Positions 34,120 to 44,202 of a stretch of 64,000 bases of DNA are shown here, in pieces. Origin of the DNA: Candidatus Avelusimicrobium gallinaceum. GTDB taxonomy: Bacteria > Elusimicrobiota > Elusimicrobia > Elusimicrobiales > Elusimicrobiaceae. Position 1 is the first letter of the stretch; every line of letters starts with the position of its first letter. A program made the position numbers and the translations under genes. The stretch covers positions 62,001 to 126,000 of the forward strand of contig CALUYH010000002.1 in assembly GCA_944324965.1 (NCBI GenBank). The letters are read 5' to 3'. The notes under the pieces are model-generated. The model was not told the origin of the DNA. It did not search any database and saw nothing but the letters and a program-made list of their open reading frames with translations.

Positions 34120-37100
34120 ATGATTCGCACTCGTTTTGTTGCGCGTTTTTGCGCCCTGGTGGCAGCCTGTGTGCTGCTCCCCGCGGCGCTATATGCGGCC
34201 GCGCCCGCATTAAAAGTTTTGTCCGCCACGCCCAAGGGTCAGCTGACCTACACCGGGCGTCAGGCCGTTAACATTACGTTTAACCAACCCGTCGTGGCGC
34301 TGGGGGAAGAAAGCGCCTTCTCATCCGCCGATTGCCCCATTTCCGTTACGCCCGCGGTGAAAGGCTCCTGCCGTTACAGCGGCACGCAAACGCTGGTGTT
34401 TGAGCCCGCGTCCGACTGGTCGGACTCCACCGCCTTTACGGTGCGCTTAAAAGCCGGTTTTAAGTCGGCCGTTTCGGGGCAGAAGCTGGCGCAGAATTAT
34501 ACTTTTTCGTTCACGACGCCCCGCCCGCAAGTCAACCTGGTGCGCCCCGGCAACAACGAACGCTGGATTAATTTAAACCCTACCTTATATGTAGTGTTTA
34601 ATATGCCGGTGGATTTGGAAACCATCAACAACTATGCCGAGCTTTCCTATATGGCGGCGCCGGAACCGACGCTGGGCGAAAAAATCGGCTTGTCCAAAAC
34701 CAAACGCCCCGACGTCAAAAAAACCGTTCCGCTCATCATTCGCCCCATCAGCCAGCTGGAATGGGAAAAAGATTTCTCCTACTACCAAAAAGAACGCATC
34801 GTGGCGGTGAGCGCCTTGGATTCCCTGCAAAAAGGCACCCGCTACACGCTTACCTTTAAAGAAGGCCTGCAAGGCACCCGCGGCACGCTGGGGATGGCCA
34901 AAGCGTACCAAACCAACTTTTATACTTACCCGGAACTGGCCGTGCTGGACACGCTTAAAGAAGGCTGCCTGCCGTTTGTGCCGTCGGTAGATTTTTCCTC
35001 CCCGGTCCGCATGCGCGAACTGTTCGCCGCGGCCACGGTGGAGCCGGCCTCGGCCAAGCGCCAGATGACGGAACAGGAATTAAATGCCCTGGGTACCGAC
35101 CGGGTGGACGACAAAGCCGGCACGGCGTATTTCCGCACGCCGCTTTCGTTTTTGGATTTACAGCCCGGGCAGGACGTCACCGTTACGCTGGGCAAAGACC
35201 TGCGGGACATTTACGGCAACGCGCTGGGGCAGGATTATACGTTTACCGTCACCAACAACGGCTACTGCCCGGCGGTGGATTTTTCGGGCGGGTTGGGCGT
35301 GCTGGAAAGCTATTTAAGCCCGCGCCTGCCGATTGATTTGATGAACACGCCGTCCCTGCCGGTGCGCGGGGCGCGGTTTAATAAAGAAAACTTCATCCCC
35401 TTTGACCAAGCCTCCAGCGGCTACTGCGCGCAGAAACCGCTGACGGACCCGACCTTCTCGGGCAATTATACGTTTAAAGACGTCAAAGACCGCACCTACA
35501 AAACGTTTATTGATTTGTCCAAATTCAACCCGACCGCCAAAGACAGTGTGGTGTTCAGCCAAGTAAAACTGACCGATAAAAAATACGGCGAAAAGGGTTG
35601 CTGGATTTCCTCCACCGACAACATCACCGATGTAGGCGTAACGTTCAAAACCTCGCCGGAGGGCATTTTGCTGTGGGCCACTTCGCTGCAGACGGGCGAA
35701 CCGATGGCCAACCTGGCGGTGGAACTGCGCGATAAAACCAACAAAATTTTGTGGACGGGCAGCACCGATATGAACGGCCTGGCCCGCGCCCCGGGCTGGA
35801 AAAAGCTGGATACGGTCATCCCCTCGTGGGGCCAGCCGGAAATTTACGCTTTCGTTTCCAGCGCCGGCGGCGACGCGGTCGTCAGCAGTTTGTGGAACCA
35901 GGGGCTGGAGCCGTGGCGCTTTAACTTAAGCTACGATTACAACCCGCAGCAGGAATACATCCACTCCGTTTTATTTGCCGACCGCGGCGTCTATCGCCCC
36001 GGCGAAACGGTGTACCTCAAGGGGCTTTCGCGCCTGATGGCGGACGGCGCCTGGCGCCTGCCGGACGTGGTGCGCGGAACGGTGTTTATCAGCGACGCCC
36101 GCGGCGAAGAAGTGTTTAAACAGGACGTTACCGTATCTTCGGGGATGGGCACGTTTGATTTAAAATACGACATCCCCCAAAACGCTTTTACCGGCAACTG
36201 GACCGCGCGCTTTACGCCCTCGGTCAAAAACGCGCAGGATGTTTCTTCCGCGTATTATTCGTTCTCGGTAGAAGCCGTCAAACAGGCAGACTTTAAAGTG
36301 AACCTGCGCGCGGAAAACCAAGATTATGTATCCGGTCAGGAAGCCGCTTTTGCGGCGTCGGCGCAGTACAATTTCGGTTCCCCGCTGGCGGACGCCAAAG
36401 CCCAATGGACGCTGCGGCGCGAAATGGCGTGGTTTGAGCCGGAAGAATACGACGGCTACACCTTTACGCCTTATTTCCTGCGCGAAAACGAATATAAGGA
36501 TAATGGCAAACTGCTGTTAAATTCGTCCGGCACGCTGGACGCCAAAGGCGCCATTTCCTTCTCGGCGCGTATGCCGTCCGTATCGTTCCCCACCAGTGTC
36601 TATGCCGAGCTGGGCGTCCAATCGCCCGCGCGGCAGGAATTGTTTGCCCGCACCTCCGTGCTGGTGCACCCGGCGTCCTTTTACCTGGGTTCCAAAGTAC
36701 TGACGGAACGGGCCGAACAGGGCCAGCCGGTCCGGGCCGAAATTGTGGCCGTCACGCCGCAAGGCAAAGCCACGCAAGCCACGGTTACGGCGCAAATCCG
36801 CAAGGAACAATGGTTCAGCATTCGCAAAACGGGTCTGTCCGGCCGCCTGGAATGGGTGAGCGAAAAGAAAGTAACGGACTTGCCCTCCCAAACGCTTAAA
36901 GTGGGCGAAAAGGGTGCCGTCCTGTCGTTTACCCCGCAGGAAACCGGCAGCTACTACGTTACGCTTACGTCGCAGGACGAAGCGGGCCGCAAAGTGCTGG
37001 GCGGGTTTGACGTGTTCGTCTACGGCGAAGGCCAAGCCTACTGGAAGAAAACGGACGACGATTTGCTCATTCTCACCGCGGACAAGAACGAATACAAACC

Positions 37101-39774
37101 GGGCAAAACGGCGCGGATTTCCGTGCAGTCCCCGTACGAACAGGCCCTGGCGCTGGTAACAGTGGAGCGCGAAGGCATTTTGGACGCGTGGGTAACCACC
37201 GTCAAAGGCGGGGCCGACTATGTGGAAGTGCCGGTAAAGCCTTCCTACCTGCCCAATGTGTACGTCAGCGTGACGCTGGTGCGCGGCCGCAGCGCCGACC
37301 CGGTGGACGACAAAGGCGTGGATTTGGGCAAACCTCAAGGCAAAGTGGGGTACGTGAATTTGAACGTGGTGCCCGATTCCAAAAAGATAGAACCGGTCAT
37401 CAAACCCAACAAAACCAAATACAAACCCGGCGACGAAGTGACGCTTAAAATCACCGCCAAGGCCAACGCCAAAAACACCCCGGCCGAAGTCGTGGTGATG
37501 GTGGTGGACGAAGGCGTGCTGGCGTTAAGCGACTATAAAACGCCGGATCTGTTCAGCGAGTTTTACGGTTCGCGCCCCGTGTCCGTATTTACGATGGACA
37601 ACCGCGTGTACGTGGTGGGACAGCGCAACTTTGGCGAAAAAGGCGAAAACCGCGGCGGCGGCGGTTCGTCGGCCGCCAAGCTGGGCGGCGTGGACTTGCG
37701 CTCCAACTTTGTGTTTACGCCGTACTTTAACGCCGCCGTGACGACCGACAAAAAAGGCCGCGCGGAAGTAAAATTTAAACTGCCCGACAACCTGACCCAG
37801 TTCCGCATTATGGCCGTAGCCATGACGGCGGACGAATTCGGCTCGGCCGAAACGTTTATCCGGGTTTCCAAACCGGTGATGGTCACCTCCAACCTGCCGC
37901 GCTTTGCGCGCAAAGGCGATACGTTCTCCTGCGGGGCGGTGGTGTACAATTACGAGGATAAAAAAGGCGATATGGAAGTAACCGCCCGGGCGGAAGGTGC
38001 CGTAAAACTGACCGGCCCGCAAACCCAAACGGTCAACGTGCCGTTGGGTGCGGCGCGGGAAGTGACGTGGGCGTGCGAAGCCGTGCAGGACGGTACAGCC
38101 CGCGTAGCGTTTAGCGTGGAAGGCAAAAAAGATTCCGACGGCGTGCAGACCGAGCTGACGGTGTCGCCGGTGGAAAAGCAGCAAACGCTTGCGCTGTACG
38201 CGGCGACGGACGGCACGCAGGAAGAACTGCTGGATAAGCCCGGCAATTTAAATGCGTCGGCCGACAACCGCATCACGCTTTCGCTGGCGTCCACGGCGCT
38301 GCTTAATTTGAAAGGTTCCATGGTGTACCTGATGACGTATCCGTACGATTGTTTGGAACAGCAAATGTCCAAAATCGTGCCGGTGGTGGCGGGCGCGCAG
38401 TTGGTGGAAGATTTTAAACTGGGCGACAAAACCCTCCTCAAAAAACAGGTGCAGGACATCTTGGACAAAATGACCGATTACCAGGCCTCCGCCGGCGGGT
38501 TCGGCTACTGGAAAACTTCCCGCCCCGACCCGTACGTAACGGCCTACGCGCTGGAAGTGGCGCACCTGGCCAAACAGGCCGGTTATACGGTGCCGGAAAA
38601 AGCGCTGGAAAAAGCCGCCCAATGGCTGGAAGGCGCGTTCTCCGACAAGGTGCAAAAAGCCTATTCCTATACGTCTTTGGAAACGGATACCGCCCGCGCG
38701 TATGCGGTGTATGTCTTGTCGCTCTACGGCAAGAATATGCAAAGCGCGTTTAACAACTTGTACGGCAAATTGGGCTCTCTGCCGCTGCCGGCTTGCGCCT
38801 ACCTGCTGAAAGCCGCCCAGGCGGGGGGAAACACGGCCCAAATCAAGGAAAAACTGGCGCAAAGCATTTTGAACCACATTGCCTACACGCCGACTTCCGC
38901 TTATTTTGATACGCCGTCCGGTATGCCCTGGCTGCATATGGACAACGTAAAAGGCACGGCCCTGGCGCTGGACGCTTTGTTGTACGCCGATCAGCCGTTT
39001 GCGGACGGGTTCAAAACTGCCGCGTGGCTGCTGGGCCAGCTGAGCGCCGAAGGCCACTGGAGCAACACCAGCGTAAACGCCGCGGTGTTTATGGCGTTAA
39101 ATACGTACTACCGCGCGGCCGAAAGCACGGAGCCGGATTTTGCGGCGTCCGCCAAGCTGGGGGCCAAAGAATTGCTGGCGGCCTCGTTTAAAGGCAGAAC
39201 GGTGGACAATCCGTCCGCCTCTGTTCCGTTTGCCGACGTGTATGGCGACGGTGCCGAAGCGCGCCTTACGTTTGCCAAAGAAGGCGCCGGCACGCTGTAC
39301 TACACGCTGGGCCAGGTGTACGAGCCGCGCTCGTACGATAAGCCGGTAGACGCCGGGTTTACGGTGTCGCGCGAAATCACGACGCTGGACGGCAAACCGG
39401 TGACGCAAATCGTGGCGGGCGAACGCTACAAAGTGACGCTGCACGTCAAAAATGCCGCGTCCCGCTACTTTGTGGTGGTGGAAGATTTCATCCCCGCCGG
39501 GTTTGAAATCATCAACACGTCCTTGGCTACCGAATCGCAGGAACAGGCGGCCCTGCTGAATACGGACGGTTACAGCGGCTTTGAACGCGACGAAAAATAC
39601 GATGACCGCATCGCCGCGTTTGCCGACTATCTGCCCGCGGGCGAACATGCGTATTCGTACTTGGTGTCGGCCTCGGTGGCGGGCACGTTCGCGTACCCGA
39701 GCCTGTGGGCCAGCCAGATGTACGAACCGGCAGTATTCGGCCGCAACGCGACTGAAACGCTGGTTATTAAATAA
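34120..39774 (+). CDS. yfhM: Bacterial alpha-2-macroglobulin (YfhM-like)
   Basis: This 1884-aa exported protein begins with a signal peptide; VAAC at 14-17 could act as a lipobox, making it a lipoprotein like E. coli YfhM, but AYAAAPA is an alternative signal-peptidase I site. MG-type beta domains fill the N-terminal two-thirds (VLFADRGVYRPGETVYLKGL is a family hallmark). The thioester motif CLEQ is intact (Cys1411-Gln1414 in PYDCLEQQMSK), followed by the helical thioester domain (GGFGYWKTSRPDPYVTAYAL) and a C-terminal receptor-like domain. It traps proteases attacking the cell. Its stop overlaps the pbpC start by 1 nt. Confidence 0.93.
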   Translation: MIRTRFVARFCALVAACVLLPAALYAAAPALKVLSATPKGQLTYTGRQAVNITFNQPVVALGEESAFSSADCPISVTPAVKGSCRYSGTQTLVFEPASDWSDSTAFTVRLKAGFKSAVSGQKLAQNYTFSFTTPRPQVNLVRPGNNERWINLNPTLYVVFNMPVDLETINNYAELSYMAAPEPTLGEKIGLSKTKRPDVKKTVPLIIRPISQLEWEKDFSYYQKERIVAVSALDSLQKGTRYTLTFKEGLQGTRGTLGMAKAYQTNFYTYPELAVLDTLKEGCLPFVPSVDFSSPVRMRELFAAATVEPASAKRQMTEQELNALGTDRVDDKAGTAYFRTPLSFLDLQPGQDVTVTLGKDLRDIYGNALGQDYTFTVTNNGYCPAVDFSGGLGVLESYLSPRLPIDLMNTPSLPVRGARFNKENFIPFDQASSGYCAQKPLTDPTFSGNYTFKDVKDRTYKTFIDLSKFNPTAKDSVVFSQVKLTDKKYGEKGCWISSTDNITDVGVTFKTSPEGILLWATSLQTGEPMANLAVELRDKTNKILWTGSTDMNGLARAPGWKKLDTVIPSWGQPEIYAFVSSAGGDAVVSSLWNQGLEPWRFNLSYDYNPQQEYIHSVLFADRGVYRPGETVYLKGLSRLMADGAWRLPDVVRGTVFISDARGEEVFKQDVTVSSGMGTFDLKYDIPQNAFTGNWTARFTPSVKNAQDVSSAYYSFSVEAVKQADFKVNLRAENQDYVSGQEAAFAASAQYNFGSPLADAKAQWTLRREMAWFEPEEYDGYTFTPYFLRENEYKDNGKLLLNSSGTLDAKGAISFSARMPSVSFPTSVYAELGVQSPARQELFARTSVLVHPASFYLGSKVLTERAEQGQPVRAEIVAVTPQGKATQATVTAQIRKEQWFSIRKTGLSGRLEWVSEKKVTDLPSQTLKVGEKGAVLSFTPQETGSYYVTLTSQDEAGRKVLGGFDVFVYGEGQAYWKKTDDDLLILTADKNEYKPGKTARISVQSPYEQALALVTVEREGILDAWVTTVKGGADYVEVPVKPSYLPNVYVSVTLVRGRSADPVDDKGVDLGKPQGKVGYVNLNVVPDSKKIEPVIKPNKTKYKPGDEVTLKITAKANAKNTPAEVVVMVVDEGVLALSDYKTPDLFSEFYGSRPVSVFTMDNRVYVVGQRNFGEKGENRGGGGSSAAKLGGVDLRSNFVFTPYFNAAVTTDKKGRAEVKFKLPDNLTQFRIMAVAMTADEFGSAETFIRVSKPVMVTSNLPRFARKGDTFSCGAVVYNYEDKKGDMEVTARAEGAVKLTGPQTQTVNVPLGAAREVTWACEAVQDGTARVAFSVEGKKDSDGVQTELTVSPVEKQQTLALYAATDGTQEELLDKPGNLNASADNRITLSLASTALLNLKGSMVYLMTYPYDCLEQQMSKIVPVVAGAQLVEDFKLGDKTLLKKQVQDILDKMTDYQASAGGFGYWKTSRPDPYVTAYALEVAHLAKQAGYTVPEKALEKAAQWLEGAFSDKVQKAYSYTSLETDTARAYAVYVLSLYGKNMQSAFNNLYGKLGSLPLPACAYLLKAAQAGGNTAQIKEKLAQSILNHIAYTPTSAYFDTPSGMPWLHMDNVKGTALALDALLYADQPFADGFKTAAWLLGQLSAEGHWSNTSVNAAVFMALNTYYRAAESTEPDFAASAKLGAKELLAASFKGRTVDNPSASVPFADVYGDGAEARLTFAKEGAGTLYYTLGQVYEPRSYDKPVDAGFTVSREITTLDGKPVTQIVAGERYKVTLHVKNAASRYFVVVEDFIPAGFEIINTSLATESQEQAALLNTDGYSGFERDEKYDDRIAAFADYLPAGEHAYSYLVSASVAGTFAYPSLWASQMYEPAVFGRNATETLVIK

Positions 39775-41888
39775 TGAAAAAACGCGCTTTTACGCTAGTC
39801 GTTCTGTTGCTTCTTCCCTGCCTGCTGTTAGGCGGGGAAGAAGCATTTTTATTGTCGCCTTCCAAACAGATTTACGACCGCTACGGCACCCCGATGCGGG
39901 GTTTCCTGTCCGAAAACAACACCTACTACCTGCCCGTGCCGCTGGGGGAAATTTCGCCCTGGCTGATTGCCGCCACCCTGGCGGCGGAGGATAAGCGGTT
40001 TTTCTCGCACCCGGGGGTGGACGTAAAAGCCGTTTTGCGCGCTGCGTGGCAGAACGTGTCCGGCGGGGAAATCGTGTCCGGCGCGTCCACCATTACGCAA
40101 CAGCTGGCCCGCGCCTTGGAACCGCGCCCGCGCACCCTGTGGGGCAAAGCCAAAGAGGCGTATAATGCCCTGACGCTGGAGCGGGAGATGACGAAGGAAG
40201 AAATTTTGGAGGAGTATTTTAACCTCTTGGAACTGGGCAATTTGACGCAGGGAGTGGAGGCCGCCAGCCGGTTTTATTTCAACGTGCCGGCGGCGGAACT
40301 GTCGCTGTCGCAGGCGGCGTTTTTGGCGGGGCTTATCAAATCGCCCACGTATTACAACCCGCTCAAGCACTTTTCGCGCGCGCTCAAGCGGCGCGATTGG
40401 GTGCTAAAACGCATGCGGGAAAACGAATTTATTGACGAAGAAATGTACCGGTTGGCCTTGGCGGAAAAGTTGGAACTCAAGTCCGCCTCCCGCCCGTTTG
40501 ACGCGCCGCATTTTACGCGCCTGGTCTATCCGCTGATTCCCAAAGACGCCACGGACGTTTATTCCACCCTGGACCGCGATTTGCAGCTCTACGCCGAACA
40601 GCTGGTGAAAAACTACATTTCCCACTTGCAGGAAGAAAACGTCACCAACGCGGCCGTGGTGGTGGTGGACAATGCCACCGGCGGCGTGCTGGCCTACGTC
40701 GGCTCGGCCGATTTTTATAACGATAAAACCAACGGCCAGGTGGACGGCGCCCGCGCCCTGCGTCAGCCGGGTTCGGCCTTAAAACCGTTTGTGTACGGCC
40801 TCGCGTTTGAAACGGGGCTGTTGACGCCCGCTTCGCTCCTGTCCGACGAAGATACCTTTTTTGAAGGCGGCTTCCGCCCCCGCAATTACGACGAAAATTA
40901 CCACGGCTTTGTGTCCGTCCGTTCCGCGCTGGCGTGTTCGTACAACATCCCCGCCGTCAAAGCGGCCGAAAAAACCGGTGCCACCGATTTGCTGGCACTG
41001 TTGCGCCGCGCGGGGCTGACGAGCTTGGAAAAACCGGCCGATTTTTACGGCCTGGGCCTGGCGCTGGGCAACGGCGAAGTGCGCCTGTTGGATTTGACCA
41101 ACGCCTACGCCGCGCTGGCGCGGGGGGGGGTCTATAAGCCGCTTATCGTGGCGCAGGAACCCGTCATCCGTTTGCCGGGGCGCGAAACGCGGGTGTTTTC
41201 GGAGCAGACGGCGTACCTGGTGACGGACATCTTGCAGGACAACAACGCCCGCGCGCCGGCCTTCGGGCTTAATTCGCCGCTTTCCGTGCCGTTTGCGCTG
41301 GCCGCCAAAACGGGCACGTCCAAGGATTACAAAGACAATTTTACCGTGGCCTACACCCCGCGCTGGACGATTGGCGTGTGGGTGGGCAATTTTGACGCCA
41401 CGCCCATGCAGCGCATTTCCGGCGTGACGGGGGCCGGCCCCATTATGCACGATTTGGCCGTCTATTTGCAGCACAAATATCCTTCGCCCGCGTTTACCGC
41501 GCCCGAAGGCATCCGCCGGGCACTGGTCTGCACGCAAAGCGGCCTGTTGGCGGGGGAACATTGTGCGCACACCAAGGAAGAAGTGTTTAACCAACGCTAC
41601 CTGCCGGCCGTGTGCGACGGCAACCACACCCCGGCGCCGCAGCAGCTTAAAATCGTTTCGCCCGCGGCGGGGGACGTGTACAAAATAGACCCGTCCGTGC
41701 CGCTTGCATCCCAGGCCGTCAAATTTGCGGCCGTCTGCCCGCAGGAGTCTTGCACGTGGCAGTTGGACGGCAAAAAGCGGCCCGGCTCGTCCTGCCAGGA
41801 TTGGTGGACGCTGTCGCCCGGCAAGCACGAATTAAGCGTATCCTGCGCGGGGCAGACGGACGAAGTACGTTTTGAAGTGCTGCCCTAG
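39774..41888 (+). CDS. pbpC: Penicillin-binding protein 1C
   Basis: This 704-aa membrane-anchored enzyme begins with a hydrophobic segment (3-20). The GT51 transglycosylase domain has AAEDKRFFSHPGVD (Glu72), GASTITQQLAR and EYFNLLELG. The transpeptidase domain has the SxxK motif GSALKP (Ser334, Lys337), the SxN-type CSYNIPAVKAAE, and KTGTS (512-516). The BiPBP_C domain follows (about 620-704, with CPQESCTW). PBP1C is classically paired with A2M, perhaps to repair breaches where proteases enter. Start ATG overlaps the A2M stop (TAATG). Confidence 0.94.
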   Translation: MKKRAFTLVVLLLLPCLLLGGEEAFLLSPSKQIYDRYGTPMRGFLSENNTYYLPVPLGEISPWLIAATLAAEDKRFFSHPGVDVKAVLRAAWQNVSGGEIVSGASTITQQLARALEPRPRTLWGKAKEAYNALTLEREMTKEEILEEYFNLLELGNLTQGVEAASRFYFNVPAAELSLSQAAFLAGLIKSPTYYNPLKHFSRALKRRDWVLKRMRENEFIDEEMYRLALAEKLELKSASRPFDAPHFTRLVYPLIPKDATDVYSTLDRDLQLYAEQLVKNYISHLQEENVTNAAVVVVDNATGGVLAYVGSADFYNDKTNGQVDGARALRQPGSALKPFVYGLAFETGLLTPASLLSDEDTFFEGGFRPRNYDENYHGFVSVRSALACSYNIPAVKAAEKTGATDLLALLRRAGLTSLEKPADFYGLGLALGNGEVRLLDLTNAYAALARGGVYKPLIVAQEPVIRLPGRETRVFSEQTAYLVTDILQDNNARAPAFGLNSPLSVPFALAAKTGTSKDYKDNFTVAYTPRWTIGVWVGNFDATPMQRISGVTGAGPIMHDLAVYLQHKYPSPAFTAPEGIRRALVCTQSGLLAGEHCAHTKEEVFNQRYLPAVCDGNHTPAPQQLKIVSPAAGDVYKIDPSVPLASQAVKFAAVCPQESCTWQLDGKKRPGSSCQDWWTLSPGKHELSVSCAGQTDEVRFEVLP

Positions 41889-41915
41889 TAGTCAGCTTCT
41901 TCTAATTATTCCGAT

Positions 41916-41952
41916 AAAAACCCGGTTTTTCCTTGCGAAAAACCGGGTTTTG
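41916..41952. terminator. Bidirectional terminator
   Basis: AAACCCGGTTTTT (41918-41930) pairs with AAAAACCGGGTTT (41938-41950). It lies between convergent pbpC and the MATE gene. Confidence 0.88.
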
Positions 41953-41967
41953 TTTGGTCAAACAGGG

Positions 41968-43368
41968 TTAAGCCGTTGCCCGTTTGGGTGCGGGCCGCCT
42001 GCTGAAAAAGAAGTTCTGCCCGTGCTTGTGGAAAAAGTCCGAAATCATCTTGACGGCGATGGTCGTGGAAATGGCATCGGCAAACACCGGCGCCAAAAAT
42101 ACGCCCGTAAGCCCCCAAAACAGCGGCAAAATAAGCACCAGCGGAATAACCAGCAGTACCTGGCGGGACAAACTTAAAAACGCGGCTTTAAGCGGTTTGT
42201 TGATGGCCTGGAAGAAACTGGTGGTCATAATCTGCAGCGGAATAATGGGCAGCAGAATGTTGAACAAGCGGATCACGCGGGCCGCCAAGTCCACCAAGGC
42301 GGTGTCGTTGGAGTTGAAGGCCGAGGCAATCGGGCGGGCAAACACTTCCAGCAAAATAAACCCGCACGTGGTGACCACAATGCCCCAGCGCATGGCCATT
42401 TTAAGCGTTTGAATGGCGGTGGAGTATTTACGCGCGCCGTAGTTGTAGCCGATCAGCGGCTGCGCGCCCTGCGAAATGCCGATCAGCGGCATCGTAACCA
42501 GCGTGTTGACGCTGACGGCAATCCCCACCGCGGAAATCGCCAGGTTCCCGCCGTACTTTAACAGCGAGTGGTTCAAAATCACGTTCAGCGTGCCCGAAGC
42601 CAGCTGGAACGCAAATTGCGAAAACCCGATGGCCATACTGTTTACGGCAATGTGCCATTTGAGGCGGAAATACTTCCAGTGCAAGTGGTAAAAACTGCGC
42701 CGGCCCGTAAAGAACAGCATAATCCAGATAAACGACACGACTTGCCCCGTCACCGTGGCGGCGGCGGCGCCTTTAATGCCCCAGTGAAAGACAAAAATGT
42801 AAATCGGCCCCAGGGTAATGTTGATAAACGCCCCGATAAATTGGGTGCCCATGGCGGTTTTGGGGTGGCCGGAGGAGCGGATAAAGTTGTTCATCCCCAC
42901 GCCGATGGCAAACAAAAAATACCCCGGCATAACCACTTGCGCATAGGCGCGGGCGTAGGGAAGCACTTCGCTGTCGGCCCCCAAAAAGCCCAAAAACGGG
43001 TCCAAAAATAAATAGCCCAGCAGCGTAATTAACCCCGATGTAAGCGCCAGCAGCACAAAGGCGTTGCCCAAAATCAGCTGCGCTTCTTCCTCTTTCTTTT
43101 CGCCCAGGCGGATGGAAAACAACGCGTTGGAGCCTACGCCGATTAACGCGCTAAAACCCATATAGATCAGCCCCAGCGGGAACAAAATGGTAATACCCGC
43201 CAGCCCGTTGGCGCCGACGTCCTGCCCTACGTAAATGCGGGAAATAATGTTGTAAATCGCGTTGACGAACATCCCCGCCACGGCGGGAGCGGAAAACTTG
43301 ATGAGCAGCTGGGAAATCGTTTTTGCTTTGAACGGATTTTTTTCAGCAATAGATACGGCCGTTGCCAT
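41968..43368 (-). CDS. MATE family efflux transporter
   Basis: This 466-aa inner-membrane protein has 12 predicted helices. The MATE pattern is visible in both halves: LIKFSAPAVAGMFVNAIYNIISRIYVGQDVG, LGEKKEEEAQLILGNAF, NNFIRSSGHPKTAMGTQFIGAFINI, and in the second half VNTLVTMPLIGISQGAQPLIGYNYGARKY. It exports cationic drugs or metabolites in exchange for Na+ or H+. A GTGAGGT ribosome site precedes the ATG. Confidence 0.92.
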   Translation of the reverse strand: MATAVSIAEKNPFKAKTISQLLIKFSAPAVAGMFVNAIYNIISRIYVGQDVGANGLAGITILFPLGLIYMGFSALIGVGSNALFSIRLGEKKEEEAQLILGNAFVLLALTSGLITLLGYLFLDPFLGFLGADSEVLPYARAYAQVVMPGYFLFAIGVGMNNFIRSSGHPKTAMGTQFIGAFINITLGPIYIFVFHWGIKGAAAATVTGQVVSFIWIMLFFTGRRSFYHLHWKYFRLKWHIAVNSMAIGFSQFAFQLASGTLNVILNHSLLKYGGNLAISAVGIAVSVNTLVTMPLIGISQGAQPLIGYNYGARKYSTAIQTLKMAMRWGIVVTTCGFILLEVFARPIASAFNSNDTALVDLAARVIRLFNILLPIIPLQIMTTSFFQAINKPLKAAFLSLSRQVLLVIPLVLILPLFWGLTGVFLAPVFADAISTTIAVKMISDFFHKHGQNFFFSRRPAPKRATA

Positions 43369-43391
43369 ACAAATAACCTCACGTATGTAAA

Positions 43392-43440
43392 GTTGCCCGC
43401 AAAGGGCAACCTATATATTTTACAAAATACCCCACTACAA
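43392..43440 (-). promoter_or_regulatory. Promoter and 5' hairpin of the MATE gene
   Basis: On the minus strand TTGTAG (43435-43440), a 17-bp spacer and TATATA (43412-43417). The predicted transcript would start at or within a GTTGCCC (43392-43398) / GGGCAAC (43404-43410) hairpin with loop GCAAA. This is either an mRNA-stabilising 5' hairpin or an operator overlapping the start site. Confidence 0.55.
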
Positions 43441-43470
43441 AAGGGCAAATAAAAAATCCGCCGACCGGGC

Positions 43471-43506
43471 AAAAAAATCCCGGCGCAGGGAAAGCTGCGC
43501 CGGGAA
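43471..43506 (-). terminator. Terminator of the YwqK-like/flavoprotein genes
   Basis: Stem TCCCGGCGCAG (43478-43488) pairs with CTGCGCCGGGA (43495-43505). The minus-strand transcript then reads T7. Confidence 0.9.
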
Positions 43507-43527
43507 ATATCGTCAGATACGGGTATT

Positions 43528-44199
43528 TTAATGCACTTTTTTAAGCGTCAAAACACCGTCTTCAAAGAACCATTCTTCAATCAGTTCGCCTGTCTCGCTG
43601 AATTTTTTGGTAACCCCGTGCGGTTTGCCGTCTTTGTGGGGGGAGATTAAGGCGATGGTACCGTTGGGGTGATAGATGATTTTGTCGCCCACGATTTTAT
43701 CGTTCTTGTACGTGCATTCGGAGCGCAGGTCGCCGTCGGGCGTGTAGACTTTGCACACGCCGTTTAAGTAGCCTTTTTTATATTCGGCCGTTTCCAGCAC
43801 TTTGCCGTCCGGGTAGTATTTTACCTGTTTGCCGTCCTGGATGTCGTCCACGTACGAAAATTCTTTGTACAGCCGGCCCGTCGGGTGGAACACGCGCGCT
43901 TTGCCCTGGAGCATACCGTTTTCGTAGTATTTTTCAATGTTTACTTTGCCGTTGTCAAAGTAAATTTTGCACATGCCGTTGCGCTGGCCGTTTTTAAATT
44001 CGCATTCAAAATACACTTTGCCGTTTTCAAAAAATTCTTTCACGGTGCCGTCCGGCATGGTGCCGGAGTGCTTTTCAATATCCAGGTTTTTATCAAGCGT
44101 TTCGGAATAGACTTCTTTCCCGTCAATGTAATAGGTGCGTACAAACCCGACGTGAAGGGGGTCGTTTAAACTGGTGGTTTTTCTGACGATGTCTGCCAT
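43528..44199 (-). CDS. YwqK/MORN-like repeat protein
   Basis: The product has 223 aa with no signal peptide, built from about eight tandem units of 20-24 residues. The pattern is G---EY---G-L-G--K-Y---G: for example GTVKEFFENGKVYFECEFKNG, GMCKIYFDNGKVNIEKYYENG (each within one unit), GKARVFHPTGRLYKEFSYVD and GKQVKYYPDGKVLETAEYKKG. YwqK-family proteins are annotated as antitoxins in some genomes, but no toxin gene is adjacent here; a scaffold role is equally possible. GGAGGAG precedes the ATG. It follows the flavoprotein gene by 3 bp. Confidence 0.85.
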   Translation of the reverse strand: MADIVRKTTSLNDPLHVGFVRTYYIDGKEVYSETLDKNLDIEKHSGTMPDGTVKEFFENGKVYFECEFKNGQRNGMCKIYFDNGKVNIEKYYENGMLQGKARVFHPTGRLYKEFSYVDDIQDGKQVKYYPDGKVLETAEYKKGYLNGVCKVYTPDGDLRSECTYKNDKIVGDKIIYHPNGTIALISPHKDGKPHGVTKKFSETGELIEEWFFEDGVLTLKKVH

Positions 44200-44202
44200 A
44201 CG

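Noticed and set aside
43528-44199. Toxin-antitoxin system based on the YwqK-type annotation
   Set aside because: No toxin-like partner is adjacent; the neighbour is an HI0933 flavoprotein, so only the repeat fold is supported.
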